Made by a program: the position numbers and the translations under genes
NCBI RefSeq assembly: GCF_036964665.1
Contig: NZ_JBAMDA010000001.1
Coordinates: forward strand, 1 to 64,000
Direction: 5' to 3'
DNA: 64,000 nucleotides
Source of the DNA: Nitrobacter sp. NHB1
GTDB taxonomy: Bacteria; Pseudomonadota; Alphaproteobacteria; Rhizobiales; Xanthobacteraceae
The notes under the pieces: generated by a model
What the model was told of the DNA's origin: nothing
What the model saw: the letters and a program-made list of their open reading frames with translations, nothing else
The model's database searches: none
Shown here: positions 46,541 through 55,947 of the stretch, one piece after another
How the letters are laid out: every line of letters begins with the position of its first letter
Numbering within the stretch: the first letter of the stretch is position 1

Positions 46541-46796
46541 GGGGAGAAACTGGTCCGCGCGCCGGCGGCGAAAGGCCTGTGGAGGCGGTGCGGAGGCGGC
46601 GGGAAAAGCGTCAAATTGGTGTTCGTAATATCTGGCTAGCTATGCGGGATTTGCAACCCGTCACTGCAAAAATTCCTCTAAACGCGAAAGTGGGGATGCT
46701 GCGCAATAAAATTGCGCAGGCTGCCCGATCCACGTTAATAGGCTTGGCTCGCGGAGATTCTCTTCGTTTGGGCCCAGCTTCGGGGTTTGCACGCGC

Positions 46797-47276
46797 GTGT
46801 CGAAAAGCTTGGACGAGATCGACCTTAAGATTCTGAGCGAGATTCAGGCCGACGGCCGGATCACCAACGTCGAACTGGCTAAACGGGTCGGCATTTCGCC
46901 GCCGCCGTGTCTGCGCCGGGTCCGGACGCTGGAGGAGGAGGGCTACATCCAGGGCTACCGCGGATTGCTCGATCCGCAGCGGCTCGGTTTCGAGGTTACC
47001 GTTTTCGCGTCGGTGCATCTGTCGAGTCAGGCCGAGGCTGACTTGCGCGCGTTCGAGGAGTTCGTGCGCGGAGAACCGCTGGTGCGCGAATGCTGGATGC
47101 TGTCGGGCGAGGTCGATTTCATCCTGAAATGCGTGGCGCCCGATATGACGACATTTCAGGATTTCGTTTCGCATCTCACCGCTGCGCCGCATGTGCGCAA
47201 TGTGCGAACCTCGCTGGTGCTGCACAACTCAAAATACGCCGCCGCGGTGCCGCTCGAACTGAAGGTGCCGGGCTGA
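46797..47276 (+). CDS. Lrp/AsnC-family regulator
   Basis: 159-aa feast/famine regulator. N-terminal HTH: LDEIDLKILSEIQADGRITN then VELAKRVGISPPPCLRRV. The C-terminal RAM/AsnC ligand-binding domain includes FASVHLSSQAEADL and VRECWMLSGEVDFIL. GTG start at 46797 without a strong ribosome site. Likely controls amino-acid genes or the divergent trxB. Confidence 0.92.
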   Translation: MSKSLDEIDLKILSEIQADGRITNVELAKRVGISPPPCLRRVRTLEEEGYIQGYRGLLDPQRLGFEVTVFASVHLSSQAEADLRAFEEFVRGEPLVRECWMLSGEVDFILKCVAPDMTTFQDFVSHLTAAPHVRNVRTSLVLHNSKYAAAVPLELKVPG

Positions 47277-47330
47277 GGTTCGACAAGCGCTGATTTTGCC
47301 GCGAGCCTGCAATGACGATATCTGGTGGCA

Positions 47331-47729
47331 TCAGCCCTTCTTGCGCAGCATCGCATCGAGGCTGATCGGACCGCCGCCGGCGAACACCAGGTAGAAGAAA
47401 ACAAAGCAGTAAAGCGCGGCCAGTTCGCCGTGATTGAGGATCGGCATGAAGTTCTGCGGCGCATGCACCATGAAGTAGGCGACCGCCGTCATGCCCGACG
47501 CGATGAAGGCGGCTGCGCGCGTAAACAGCCCGACCACCAGCAGCGCACCGCCGACCAGTTCGATGATTCCTGCGATCCCGACCATCGAGCCGATTTGCAG
47601 ATCGGCGAACATCGGCAGCGCGGGAAAACCGAGCAGCTTGGCGGTGCCATGTTGCAACAGCAGAAGCCCGCTCATGAAACGTAGCAGGCTCAGCACCGTC
47701 GGCTGCCATTTTGAAAACATCTGGTCCAT
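47331..47729 (-). CDS. DoxX-family membrane protein
   Basis: 132 aa with four membrane segments. SLLRFMSGLLLLQHGTAKLL is the DoxX N-terminal signature, then GIAGIIELVGGALLVVGLF, AAFIASGMTAVAYFMVHA and the conserved NHGELAALYCFVFFYLVFAGGGP. DoxX-like proteins occur in redox and detoxification settings; the exact role is unknown. Single gene. Confidence 0.92.
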   Translation of the reverse strand: MDQMFSKWQPTVLSLLRFMSGLLLLQHGTAKLLGFPALPMFADLQIGSMVGIAGIIELVGGALLVVGLFTRAAAFIASGMTAVAYFMVHAPQNFMPILNHGELAALYCFVFFYLVFAGGGPISLDAMLRKKG

Positions 47730-47920
47730 GTCGGATTTCCCCGATTACGACATTGCAAATCTTGGCACTCGCCTGGCATCCGTCACCGAGGCTGACGTAA
47801 ACGGCAATGGCTTGGCTCTTGAATTGTTCCATATATGGAACACGCTGATGCTTGCTTGTCCTGCGTCATTGCGTCCCGGCAGCGACGGTGTCCCCGGCTT
47901 TCAGCCTCAAAGGCGGATGG

Positions 47921-48175
47921 TCATGGCTGCAGGCAGCGGACCGGTTTGGGCTGACAGGAAAAACCGGTATTCGAGCAAAGTGGCGTTGTGGTCTTGGCGT
48001 CGCGCGCGCAATTCACGCAGCCGTCGGTCCATCGGCCGCAATTCGGCGGGCCTTTTTGCACCGAAATCTCCGTCGCAGGCGGGTGTCGCGGGATATCCAT
48101 ATCGGCGGCGGGGGCCGCGCCAGTGACGATCGCCGCCGTCATCACGGTTGCGAGGCTTAAACGGGAAAGCCGCAT
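47921..48175 (-). CDS. small exported Cys-rich protein
   Basis: 84 aa. Signal peptide MRLSRLSLATVMTAAIVTGA with cleavage near AAPAAD; the mature part has six cysteines, CGRWTDGCVNCARD and PLCSNTGFSCQPKPVRC, likely three disulfides. The Cys spacing and signal argue that it is real although short. The overlapping plus-strand frames are shadows. Function unknown. Confidence 0.6.
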   Translation of the reverse strand: MRLSRLSLATVMTAAIVTGAAPAADMDIPRHPPATEISVQKGPPNCGRWTDGCVNCARDAKTTTPLCSNTGFSCQPKPVRCLQP

Positions 48176-48312
48176 ACCGCGTTCATCCTGTTCCGCCGAA
48201 GTTGAAATAAAATCAGTTCAAGAAAAAACGAAATCCGGCCGTAGGGAGGTGTTCGATAAACGAACAGAGGTGTTCGCCAAACGAATGGCGGAGAGAGACT
48301 TTGATCGCTCCG

Positions 48313-48789
48313 CTATCGCCACTCGACCTTGGTGATCTCGTAGGCCTTGGCGCCTCCGGGCGCGACGACTTCGACCGAGGAGCCTTTCTTCTTGCCTATC
48401 AGGGCGCGTGCGAGCGGCGAGGTGATTGAAATGCGGCCCTTCTTGGCGTCGGCTTCGGCTTCGCCGACGATCTGCCATACCGCCTTCTTGTCGGTGTCCT
48501 CGTCGATCAGCGTCACGGTGGCGCCGAACTTGATGGTGTCGCCGGACAGCTTGCTGACGTCGATGATCTCGGCGCGCGCCAGCTTGTCTTCGAGTTCGGC
48601 GATGCGGCCCTCGTTGTGCGACTGGTCTTCCTTTGCGGCGTGATACTCCGCGTTCTCCGACAGATCGCCATGCGAGCGCGCCTCGGAGATATGCTCGATG
48701 ATGCGCGGCCGGTCCACCGACTGGCGCTTCTTCAGTTCGTCTGCGAGGGCGGCATGGCCGCCTCGGGTCATCGGAACCTTCTCGATCAT
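48313..48789 (-). CDS. greA: transcription elongation factor GreA
   Basis: 158 aa, exact family length. Rescues backtracked RNA polymerase by stimulating transcript cleavage. N-terminal coiled coil ([20 protein letters not shown] to [15 protein letters not shown]) with acidic tip residues in [16 protein letters not shown]-terminal FKBP-like domain ends [20 protein letters not shown]. Downstream of carB on the same strand by 201 bases, a common alphaproteobacterial order. Confidence 0.96.
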   Translation of the reverse strand: MIEKVPMTRGGHAALADELKKRQSVDRPRIIEHISEARSHGDLSENAEYHAAKEDQSHNEGRIAELEDKLARAEIIDVSKLSGDTIKFGATVTLIDEDTDKKAVWQIVGEAEADAKKGRISITSPLARALIGKKKGSSVEVVAPGGAKAYEITKVEWR

Positions 48790-48990
48790 CTCACTTCGTC
48801 CTTCACTTCATCGGTCCCGCGGCGTTACGCGAAGCGGCTTCCTGGTTCCGGACCTGGGCCGCAAAATCCGCATTCGCCTGGCTGTTTACGACCGGCCTCG
48901 GTCGGAACAAACGTCTCCGTGGCCGGCAGGTTCCAGCTCTGTCAGCGCTCCTGCAAACCGGTTATCGGGCCAATTAAGTCCGATTCAGGC

Positions 48991-51900
48991 CTACGTCTCG
49001 GAAAAGTAGCTCTGCAACGTGCGAACCTCAAGATCCCCGCCCAGATAGGCGCGGATGCCCTGCGCGGCTGCCACGGCACCTGAAAGAGTGGTGTAATACG
49101 GCACTTTATGCAAGAGGGCAGCGCGCCGCAGCGAGCGGCTGTCGGCCAGTGCCTGCGGTCCCTCGGTGGTGTTGAACACCAGTTGCACCTCGCCGTTGGT
49201 GATCGCGTCCACGATATGCGGCCGGCCCTCCAGAACCTTGTTGATCTTCTCGGCCGGAACACCACTGTCGGACAGGTAGCGTTGCGTCCCCGAAGTCGCC
49301 ATCACCCTGAAGCCGACCGAGGACAGCAGCTTCACGGTTTCGAGGATGCGCATCTTGTCGGTTTCGCGGACCGAGACGAACACCGTGCCCTTGCGCGGCA
49401 GACGTGTACCGCCGCCGAGCTGGCTCTTGGCGAAGGCGATCTCGAACGAGCGGTCGATGCCCATCACCTCGCCGGTCGATTTCATTTCCGGACCGAGCAC
49501 GGTATCGACGCCGGGGAAGCGCGCGAAGGGAAAGACCGATTCCTTGACGCCGACATGGCCGAGCTTCTGTGGCTTGAGCTTGAAGGAGGCCAACTTCTCG
49601 CCGGCCATGATCCGCGCCGCGATCTTGGCGACGGGAAGGCCGACCACCTTGGCGACGAACGGCACCGTGCGCGAGGCGCGGGGGTTCACTTCAAGCACGT
49701 AGATATCGCCGTCCTTGATGGCGTATTGCACGTTCATGAGGCCGATGACATCGAGTCCGAGCGCAAGCTCGCGGGTCTGCCGCTCCAGCTCGGTGATGGT
49801 GGCCGCATCGAGCGAGCGTGGCGGCAGCGAGCAGGCCGAGTCGCCGGAATGGATGCCGGCTTCCTCGATATGCTCCATGATGCCGACGACGTAGGTGTCC
49901 TTGCCGTCGCAGAGGCAATCGACATCGATCTCGGTGGCGTCGGAGAGATAGCGATCGAACAGCAGCGGGTTGGTGCCGAGCACGGTGTTGATCTGGCCGG
50001 TCTTGTCGTTCGGATAGCGCGCCTTGACGTCGGCGGGCACAAGCTCGGGCAGGGTGCCGAGCAGGTAGTCGCCGAGCTGGCTTTCCTCGCGGATGATCTG
50101 CATGGCGCGGCCGCCCAGCACGTAGGACGGCCGCACCACCAGCGGCAGGCCGAGATCGGCCGCCACCAGTCGCGCCTGCTCCACCGAATAGGCGATGCCG
50201 TTTTTCGGCTGCTTCAGTTTCAACCGGTCGAGGATGCGCTTGAAGCGGTCGCGGTCTTCCGCGAGATCGATGGCTTCGGGCGAGGTGCCGAGGATCGGCA
50301 CGTCGGCTGCCTCCAGCGCGCGTGCAAGTTTCAGCGGCGTCTGGCCGCCGAACTGCACGATCACGCCGTGCAGCGTTCCGTTCTGCCGTTCGGTGTCGAT
50401 GATCTCCAGCACGTCTTCTGCCGTCAGCGGCTCGAAGTAGAGCCGGTCGGCGGTGTCGTAATCGGTCGACACTGTTTCCGGATTGCAGTTGACCATGATG
50501 GTCTCATAGCCGGCGTCCGACAGCGCGAAGCAGGCATGGCAACAGCAGTAGTCGAACTCGATGCCCTGACCGATGCGGTTGGGACCGCCGCCGAGGATGA
50601 CGACCTTTGTCTTGTCCGACGGCGCGCTCTCGTCGGCCACCGCGCCCGCGAACGGCGACTCGTAGGTCGAGTACATGTACGCGGTCGGTGAGGCGAATTC
50701 CGCGGCGCAGGTGTCGATGCGCTTGTAGGCCGGGCGCACGCCGAGTGCGCGGCGGAGCGTTTTGACCTCCGCCTCGGGCTTGCCCGCGAGCACCGCGAGG
50801 CGCGCGTCCGAGAAGCCCATCGCCTTGAGCGTGCGCATACCAAACGCGTGGCCCGGCAGGCCGTGGGCGCGGACCTTGTTCTCCATCTCGACGATGCCGC
50901 GCAGTTCGGCGAGGAACCACGGGTCGATCTTGCAGGAATTGAAGATATCCTCGTCGCTCCAGCCGAGCCGCATCGCCTGCGCGAGCTGTAGCAGGCGATC
51001 GGGGGTCGGCGTACCGAGCGCGGCCCGGATCGCGTTCTTGTCGTCGCTCTGACCCAGGCCTTCGATCTCGATCTCGTCGAGGCCGGTGAGGCCGATCTCC
51101 AGTCCGCGCAGCGCCTTCTGGAGGCTTTCCTGAAAGGTGCGGCCGATCGCCATCACCTCGCCGACCGATTTCATCGAGGTGGTCAGCGTGGTCGAGGCGC
51201 CGGGAAATTTTTCGAAGGCGAAACGCGGAATTTTGGTGACGACGTAGTCGATGCTGGGCTCGAACGATGCTGGAGTGGCGCCGCCGGTGATATCGTTGGC
51301 GATTTCGTCGAGCGTGTAGCCGACCGCGAGTTTTGCCGCGACCTTGGCGATGGGGAAACCCGTCGCTTTTGATGCGAGTGCCGAGGAACGCGACACGCGC
51401 GGATTCATTTCGATGACGACCATGCGGCCGTCGGCAGGATCGACGCCGAACTGCACGTTGGAGCCGCCGGTCTCGACGCCGATCTCGCGCAGCACCGCCA
51501 GCGAGGCGTCGCGCATGATCTGGTATTCCTTGTCGGTCAGCGTCAGCGCCGGCGCCACCGTGATGGAGTCGCCGGTGTGCACGCCCATCGGGTCGAGGTT
51601 CTCGATCGAGCAGACGATGATGCAGTTGTCGTGTCTGTCGCGGACGACCTCCATCTCGTACTCTTTCCAGCCGAGCACGCTTTCTTCGATCAAGACTTCG
51701 TTGGTCGGGGAGGCGTCGAGGCCGCGTTCGATGATGTCGAGAAACTCGTCGCGCGTGTAGGCGATGCCGCCGCCGGTGCCGCCCATGGTGAAGGAGGGGC
51801 GGATGATCGCAGGCAGGCCGATCTCCGACAGCGCCATCAGCGCTTCCGCCATCGCCTGCTGCTGGTAACGCTTGCGGCGCTCGTTCTCGCCGAGCGTCCA

Positions 51901-52455
51901 TTGCCGCTCGAATTCGGCGAGCGCGTCGCCGGAGAGCTTTTCCTTCTCGGCGAGGTGGCGGTCGCGATCGGATTTCTTGAGCGCGGAGGCATTGGCGAGA
52001 CGGGATTTCGGCGTCGCGAGGCCGATTCTGGTCATGGCCTCGCGGAACAGTTGCCGATCCTCGGCCATGTCGATGGCATCCGCCGTCGCGCCGATCATCT
52101 CGACGTCGTACTGATCGAGCGTGCCCTGCTTGCGCAAGGACAGCGCGCAGTTCAGCGCGGTCTGGCCGCCCATGGTCGGCAGTAGCGCGAAACCGCCGGG
52201 AATGACGTAGCGCTCTTTTTCGATGATCCTGGCGACGATTTCCGGGGTGATCGGCTCGATATAGGTGGCGTCCGCAAGCTCCGGGTCGGTCATGATCGTC
52301 GCCGGATTGGAATTGACCAGGACGACCCGGTAACCCTCCTCCTTCAGCGCCTTCACCGCCTGGGTGCCGGAATAGTCGAATTCGCAGGCCTGACCGATGA
52401 CGATCGGCCCGGCGCCGATGATGAGGATGGTCGATATGTCGGTGCGTTTAGGCAT
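48991..52455 (-). CDS. carB: carbamoyl-phosphate synthase large subunit CarB
   Basis: 1,154-aa synthetase making carbamoyl phosphate from bicarbonate, ammonia and two ATP for arginine and pyrimidines. First half: [20 protein letters not shown], then ATP-grasp [18 protein letters not shown] and [20 protein letters not shown]. Second half repeats them: [34 protein letters not shown] and [17 protein letters not shown]. The C-terminal allosteric MGS-like domain has [15 protein letters not shown]. Start taken at ATG 52455 ([11 protein letters not shown]); GTG 52482 would lie inside a terminator-like hairpin region. carA is 3.5 kb upstream rather than adjacent. Confidence 0.97.
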   Translation of the reverse strand: MPKRTDISTILIIGAGPIVIGQACEFDYSGTQAVKALKEEGYRVVLVNSNPATIMTDPELADATYIEPITPEIVARIIEKERYVIPGGFALLPTMGGQTALNCALSLRKQGTLDQYDVEMIGATADAIDMAEDRQLFREAMTRIGLATPKSRLANASALKKSDRDRHLAEKEKLSGDALAEFERQWTLGENERRKRYQQQAMAEALMALSEIGLPAIIRPSFTMGGTGGGIAYTRDEFLDIIERGLDASPTNEVLIEESVLGWKEYEMEVVRDRHDNCIIVCSIENLDPMGVHTGDSITVAPALTLTDKEYQIMRDASLAVLREIGVETGGSNVQFGVDPADGRMVVIEMNPRVSRSSALASKATGFPIAKVAAKLAVGYTLDEIANDITGGATPASFEPSIDYVVTKIPRFAFEKFPGASTTLTTSMKSVGEVMAIGRTFQESLQKALRGLEIGLTGLDEIEIEGLGQSDDKNAIRAALGTPTPDRLLQLAQAMRLGWSDEDIFNSCKIDPWFLAELRGIVEMENKVRAHGLPGHAFGMRTLKAMGFSDARLAVLAGKPEAEVKTLRRALGVRPAYKRIDTCAAEFASPTAYMYSTYESPFAGAVADESAPSDKTKVVILGGGPNRIGQGIEFDYCCCHACFALSDAGYETIMVNCNPETVSTDYDTADRLYFEPLTAEDVLEIIDTERQNGTLHGVIVQFGGQTPLKLARALEAADVPILGTSPEAIDLAEDRDRFKRILDRLKLKQPKNGIAYSVEQARLVAADLGLPLVVRPSYVLGGRAMQIIREESQLGDYLLGTLPELVPADVKARYPNDKTGQINTVLGTNPLLFDRYLSDATEIDVDCLCDGKDTYVVGIMEHIEEAGIHSGDSACSLPPRSLDAATITELERQTRELALGLDVIGLMNVQYAIKDGDIYVLEVNPRASRTVPFVAKVVGLPVAKIAARIMAGEKLASFKLKPQKLGHVGVKESVFPFARFPGVDTVLGPEMKSTGEVMGIDRSFEIAFAKSQLGGGTRLPRKGTVFVSVRETDKMRILETVKLLSSVGFRVMATSGTQRYLSDSGVPAEKINKVLEGRPHIVDAITNGEVQLVFNTTEGPQALADSRSLRRAALLHKVPYYTTLSGAVAAAQGIRAYLGGDLEVRTLQSYFSET

Positions 52456-52482
52456 TAAGTTCCGGGGATGAAAACTGGGCAC

Positions 52483-52516
52483 AAAAAAAGGGCGCGCGTG
52501 TCGCGCGTCCCTTGAG
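52483..52516 (-). terminator. terminator-like hairpin in carB leader
   Basis: Minus strand: GGG-A-CGCGCG, loop ACA, CGCGCG-CCC, then TTTTTTT, that is a nine-pair GC stem with one bulged A and a 7-U tail, ending 28 bases before the carB ATG. Its position in the leader suggests transcription attenuation of carB, or termination of RNA coming from the upstream tRNA-like genes. Confidence 0.65.
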
Positions 52517-52768
52517 CAAGAGCGCGATCTTTGCGCGCGGTGTGTCTTTAGACCAGATTTCCAGGTCGGGGAAGGATTATAAGGGCTTCATCAACCGGCA
52601 ATTCCCGGTTTGGACGCGCAAAAAGTCCTTTCGGCGCCGTCTGTTCCCTGGTTGAGGCGACCCCGCGGGGCAGGGTATGAAACAAATCGGCTGCTGCTCC
52701 GCCGCCGACCCGTTGTGTCACGCACGGGCGAGGGTCTTGTGTTAAGATCACGCAGTCTGGAGCTTTTT

Positions 52769-53200
52769 ATGGCTGGTTTGGCGCAAGTTGCGACTGATCT
52801 GGTGACGAAGCAAAGCTCGTACCCATTCGAGGCCACGCTTGATCGTCTGGAAGCGGCGGTGAAGGACAGCGGTCTGAAGGTCTTTACGCGCCTCGATCAC
52901 GCCGCTGCGGCAAAGGCCGTCGGTCTTGAGATGCCGCCGGCGACGGTTCTGGTGGTCGGCAGTCCACAAGGCGGAACGCCGCTGTTTCTTCAGCATCCGA
53001 TGTTGGCCATCGATTTGCCGCTGAAAATGCTGGTCTGGCAGGATCAGGCCGGCAAGGTCTATGTCAGCTATAACGATGCGGCGTACATGTCGGCTGTTTT
53101 CGCTCGCCACGGATTCGACGCCGAGAGCGACAAGCTCCATGCTGCGGCGAAGGGGTTGGAGAGCAAGCTGGCCGCTGCGACTGATGCGGCGATCGCGTAG
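52769..53200 (+). CDS. DUF302 domain protein
   Basis: 143 aa. DUF302 fold: SSYPFEATLDRLEAAVKDSG then LKVFTRLDHAAAAKAVG, and VLVVGSPQGGTPLFLQHP and LPLKMLVWQDQAGKVYVSY. No signal peptide. The longer frame from 52610 is not protein-like, so I start at ATG 52769. Function of DUF302 is unknown; it lies alone between carB and the tRNA-like genes, on the opposite strand. Confidence 0.88.
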   Translation: MAGLAQVATDLVTKQSSYPFEATLDRLEAAVKDSGLKVFTRLDHAAAAKAVGLEMPPATVLVVGSPQGGTPLFLQHPMLAIDLPLKMLVWQDQAGKVYVSYNDAAYMSAVFARHGFDAESDKLHAAAKGLESKLAAATDAAIA

Positions 53201-53219
53201 TCCTCAAAAACGAGGAAAT

Positions 53220-53294
53220 TGGAGGCCCAGCCTGGACTTGAACCAGGATAAAAAGCTTTGCACAGCTCCCGCGTCGAACTTCCGCCACCGGGCC
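53220..53294 (-). tRNA. tRNA-Cys(GCA)-like gene, noncanonical (copy 1)
   Basis: 75 nt ending in an encoded CCA. Acceptor GGCCCGG/CTGGGCC (7 pairs), discriminator U73 and T-arm CCTGG-TTCAAGT-CCAGG are normal. The D-arm pairs only GCG/CGC around GAAGTTCGA and lacks the GG that normally docks with the T-loop. The anticodon region GGAGC-TGTGCAAA-GCTTT holds a GCA triplet (cysteine) but leaves an 8-base loop, or 6 if extended. It shares layout and both ends with copy 2. U73 plus GCA are the identity marks of tRNA-Cys, but the fold may not serve the ribosome. Could be a pseudogene. Confidence 0.6.
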
Positions 53295-53399
53295 GCGGGC
53301 ATATTTGCAGATATTCCCGCCGGGTCGAGCGATTGTTCACTGTAACGTTAATCGCAACTTCAGCGCATAAGCGGCGGCGATGTGCTATCTTTGCGTCGT

Positions 53400-53472
53400 G
53401 CGGGTTTAGCTTAGTGGCAAAGCAGCGGCTTCCAGGTCGCAGACCGATGTTCGATTCATCGAATCCGCTCCA
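53400..53472 (+). tRNA. tRNA-Gly (TCC), shortened anticodon arm
   Basis: 73 nt with CCA encoded. Acceptor GCGGGTT/AATCCGC, D-arm GCTT-AGTGGCA-AAGC and T-arm CGATG-TTCGATT-CATCG all pair. The anticodon arm GCGGC-TTCCAG-GTCGC gives a 5-pair stem with a 6-base loop (or 4 pairs with C32-G38 facing), one base less than standard; U33 followed by TCC fits glycine, as does U73. Read on the plus strand between two minus-strand tRNA-like genes. Confidence 0.7.
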
Positions 53473-53777
53473 TCACAATCGCGGCCGCGGCCCCCTGCGG
53501 CTTTTGCGATTTTTCGCGTCGTCAGGACGCGTGCAGCTTGCCGATCATTCGATTTCAGTTGGCGAGGGCACGAATGGTCTGTGACGGCGTGCGTTTCGCC
53601 GTCACAGCATGAAGGTGATGAGGGACGCGGAGATCCGGCCCGGATCGGTCGTGCCGCGTCTCGGAAATGCGGAGCCACGGAGGCTGGACTGAGGCGAAAA
53701 CCCGGCGGAGTCCTTCATCGCATGTTCAGCGGTGTTGCGATGAGATTCTGCTTTCCAAGTTCGAGGAGGAAAGCAAC

Positions 53778-54029
53778 GTGAAACTCTTGGCTTCTATCGC
53801 TTTCGCCGTCGGTCTCGGCATGGCGTCGGCGCAAGCGATGCCTGCCGCGCCGCTGCACGACACGACCGGCGCCGTCACGCAAGTCGGCTGGCGCTGCGGA
53901 CCCGGCTGGCACGTCAATGGCCGGGGCCGCTGCGTGCCCAGCAGGCGCCATTATCGCGCATGGGGCTACTACGGTCCGCCGCGGTTCCGTCACCGTCACT
54001 GGCGTCATCGTCACTGGCGTCGCTGGTAA
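53778..54029 (+). CDS. small exported His/Arg-rich protein
   Basis: 83 aa starting at GTG 53778 with AGGAGGAAAG before it. Signal peptide KLLASIAFAVGLGMASAQAM, then WRCGPGWHVNGRGRCVPS, which resembles the GCG_CRPN-type Cys motif of short exported proteins, and a His/Trp/Arg-rich tail (RHRHWRHRHWRRW). Likely periplasmic, possibly metal-binding. Its own terminator follows at 54043. Confidence 0.75.
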   Translation: MKLLASIAFAVGLGMASAQAMPAAPLHDTTGAVTQVGWRCGPGWHVNGRGRCVPSRRHYRAWGYYGPPRFRHRHWRHRHWRRW

Positions 54030-54042
54030 GACGGCCGGAAGG

Positions 54043-54065
54043 AGCCCGCACTTTGCGGGCTTTTT
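54043..54065 (+). terminator. Rho-independent terminator
   Basis: 8-bp stem AGCCCGCA/TGCGGGCT, loop CTT, then TTTTT, 13 bases after the stop of the small exported protein gene. Confidence 0.88.
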
Positions 54066-54154
54066 CTTTGCGATAAAACGCGCATGCCGTTGTCTGGTGC
54101 TGCGATCCGGCCGCAGCATCCGTCACGTCGAAAGTTTGTGGAGAGGAGAACGTT

Positions 54155-54230
54155 TGGAGGCCCAGCCTGGACTTGAACCAGGATGTGAAGCGTTTGCGGC
54201 GCCCCCGCGTAGACATTCCGCCACCGGGCC
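54155..54230 (-). tRNA. tRNA-Cys(GCA)-like gene, noncanonical (copy 2)
   Basis: 76 nt with encoded CCA. Acceptor GGCCCGG/CTGGGCC, U73 and T-arm CCTGG-TTCAAGT-CCAGG are identical to copy 1. Anticodon stem GGGCG/CGCTT closes a 7-base loop CCGCAAA: anticodon GCA, but position 33 is C instead of the near-universal U. The D-arm is GCG-GAATGTCTA-CGC, again without the GG pair. About 15 positions differ from copy 1, with the stems kept, so both appear maintained. A cysteine-type tRNA for a nonstandard use, or a decaying pair, are the options. Confidence 0.62.
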
Positions 54231-54323
54231 GACCGCAATATTCCGCAACAATTGGCGGCCGGCGAGTCTTAATGCCGCTTAACGTTAACCGCTCGGTTGA
54301 CCAAAGCGTCTGTTTCGATGCGC

Positions 54324-55049
54324 CTACCTTGCGGCATCCGCGTTGCGGCCACGCTCGAAGGCGTGCCGTGCCACAAACGTCATGCGCGACGGATTATGGC
54401 CGATATTCGCCGGCGCCCGCGTCGCTGTGAATCCGGCGGCCGCGAGCTTGGCCAGCATCTCCGCCTCGCTGTAACGTTGCAGCCCGATCCTGGTGCGGAG
54501 CTGCCGATAGTCGGACAGGGCCGTGCGGGCCAGCCCTCGTAGCGCGTCTTTCACGAAGCCATGCTTCGCCGCGAAGCGAAGCAGTGCGACCACGTCGCCG
54601 GTCATTCCTACATTCGGTTGCAGGATGTCGCCCAGCACCAGACGGCCGGCGGGCTTGAGCAGACGGCGGATCACGGCGAATGCGGCGTCGAGCGCGGTCG
54701 GCGTCATGTACTGTGCGACCGAGTTCATCACCGCCAGATCGACGGACTTCTCCTCCATGCGCCGGAGTTCCTCCAGCGAGCGCACCCGGATTTTTGTGTT
54801 GGGCGCGAACCGCGCGACCAGCCGACCGCGAACGCCCGGCGCGGGCTCCGCCAGGATAAGCCGGCCGCAGGCATCGGCCACCGTTTCCGCGGAGAGCGCT
54901 TCGCCGCAGGCGTAGTCCAGTACGGCGGAATGCTTCGACGGGATGTAGCCGACGATGTCGCGGGCGATGATCCTGAAATGCACGTCGCGGTGCAGCTTGC
55001 TGACGTAAATCGTGTGGGGGGAGTCGTAGTACTCGATCCAGTCATTCAT
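54324..55049 (-). CDS. SAM-dependent methyltransferase
   Basis: 241 aa from ATG 55049 (MNDWIEYYDSPHTIYVSKLH); a TTG at 55064 is the other choice. Motif I is modified: AVLDYACGEALSAETVA; then LILAEPAPGVRGRL, SVDLAVMNSVAQYMTPTALD and GRLVLGDILQPNVG. Ubiquinone/sugar-type class I fold; acceptor unknown. The 5' neighbour dps is divergent. Confidence 0.82.
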   Translation of the reverse strand: MNDWIEYYDSPHTIYVSKLHRDVHFRIIARDIVGYIPSKHSAVLDYACGEALSAETVADACGRLILAEPAPGVRGRLVARFAPNTKIRVRSLEELRRMEEKSVDLAVMNSVAQYMTPTALDAAFAVIRRLLKPAGRLVLGDILQPNVGMTGDVVALLRFAAKHGFVKDALRGLARTALSDYRQLRTRIGLQRYSEAEMLAKLAAAGFTATRAPANIGHNPSRMTFVARHAFERGRNADAAR

Positions 55050-55087
55050 GACGGTCTGAGCCAATCTTCATGTTCCGCGCCAGGAAC

Positions 55088-55128
55088 CTGTCGCAGAATA
55101 GCACGTTAGCGAACTGTCGCAGAATAGC
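55088..55128. repeat. direct repeat between methyltransferase and dps
   Basis: CTGTCGCAGAATAGC occurs at 55088-55102 and 55114-55128, 26 bases apart, in the divergent promoter region. Possible repeated operator. Confidence 0.6.
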
Positions 55129-55219
55129 GCGTTTGCAGGGTCTGGAGCGGGTTTTCCGGCTTCGCATCGCGCGCCGAAAATCCCGATTTGTCTGCCTTTT
55201 CATAACAGGAGGGTGCATC

Positions 55220-55759
55220 GTGACCCAAGCCAAAAGTTCCCTTTCGCAGCGGAAAGTCAATCCCGAGCTGGATACGCCGACCGATCTTTCGCAGGAAGGC
55301 GTCGACAAGATTTCGGCCGCCATGAACACTATCCTGGCCGATACCTTTGCGCTCTACCTCAAGACCAAGAACTTCCACTGGCATGTCAGCGGCCGGCATT
55401 TCCGCGACTACCATTTGCTGCTCGACGAGCAGTCGCAGCAGATTTTCGGCACCACCGACGATATCGCCGAGCGGGTTCGCAAAATCGGCGGCACGACGCT
55501 ACGCTCGATCGGTCAGGTCGCGAAGCTACAGACCCTCGAAGACAACGACGAGAGCTATGTCCCGCCGCGCGAGATGCTGCGCGAACTGATGAACGACAAC
55601 AAGAAAGTCGTAGCGGCCATGCGCAAGGCCCATGATATCTGCGACAAGTATGAGGACGTTGCGACCGCGAGCCTGCTCGAGAATTTCATCGACGCGACTG
55701 AGCGGCGCACCTGGTTCCTGTTCGAGGCGAGTCGTCAGGAAGGCGGCAACGAGGCCTGA
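55220..55759 (+). CDS. dps: Dps-family DNA-protection ferritin
   Basis: 179 aa. Mini-ferritin that oxidises iron with peroxide and may coat DNA. The ferroxidase site is shared between subunits: NFHWHVSGRHFRDYHLLLDE with both His, the Asp and Glu. N-terminal Lys/Ser tail before STDLSQEGVDKI-like sequence. GTG start at 55220 with AGGAGGG upstream; the longer frame is not protein-like. Confidence 0.93.
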   Translation: MTQAKSSLSQRKVNPELDTPTDLSQEGVDKISAAMNTILADTFALYLKTKNFHWHVSGRHFRDYHLLLDEQSQQIFGTTDDIAERVRKIGGTTLRSIGQVAKLQTLEDNDESYVPPREMLRELMNDNKKVVAAMRKAHDICDKYEDVATASLLENFIDATERRTWFLFEASRQEGGNEA

Positions 55760-55858
55760 TCGGAAGGGATTCGTCACCGGGCTGTGCGGCTTCTCCGGGC
55801 GAGGCCGTAGGAGATCGCCGGATTCTGATTCCCGACGTTCATGAAGTTGCGCGTTCTC

Positions 55859-55938
55859 CCGTCATTGCGAGCGTAGCGAAGCAATCCAGTTCTCTTTTTG
55901 AGCCAGTCTGGATTGCTTCGCTCCGCTCGCAATGACGG
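55859..55938. repeat. long imperfect inverted repeat (intergenic)
   Basis: Two 31-base arms, 55859-55889 and 55908-55938, complementary except near one position, separated by 18 bases. The core CATTGCGAGCG...GAAGCAATCCAG is a common intergenic palindrome in Bradyrhizobium relatives. It lies between the convergent ends of dps and carA and may also stop transcription. Confidence 0.8.
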
Positions 55939-55947
55939 CATTCGACG

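Noticed and set aside
49108-50691. A 527-codon plus-strand open frame
   Set aside because: Antisense to carB, Arg/His/Val-rich without motifs; shadow.
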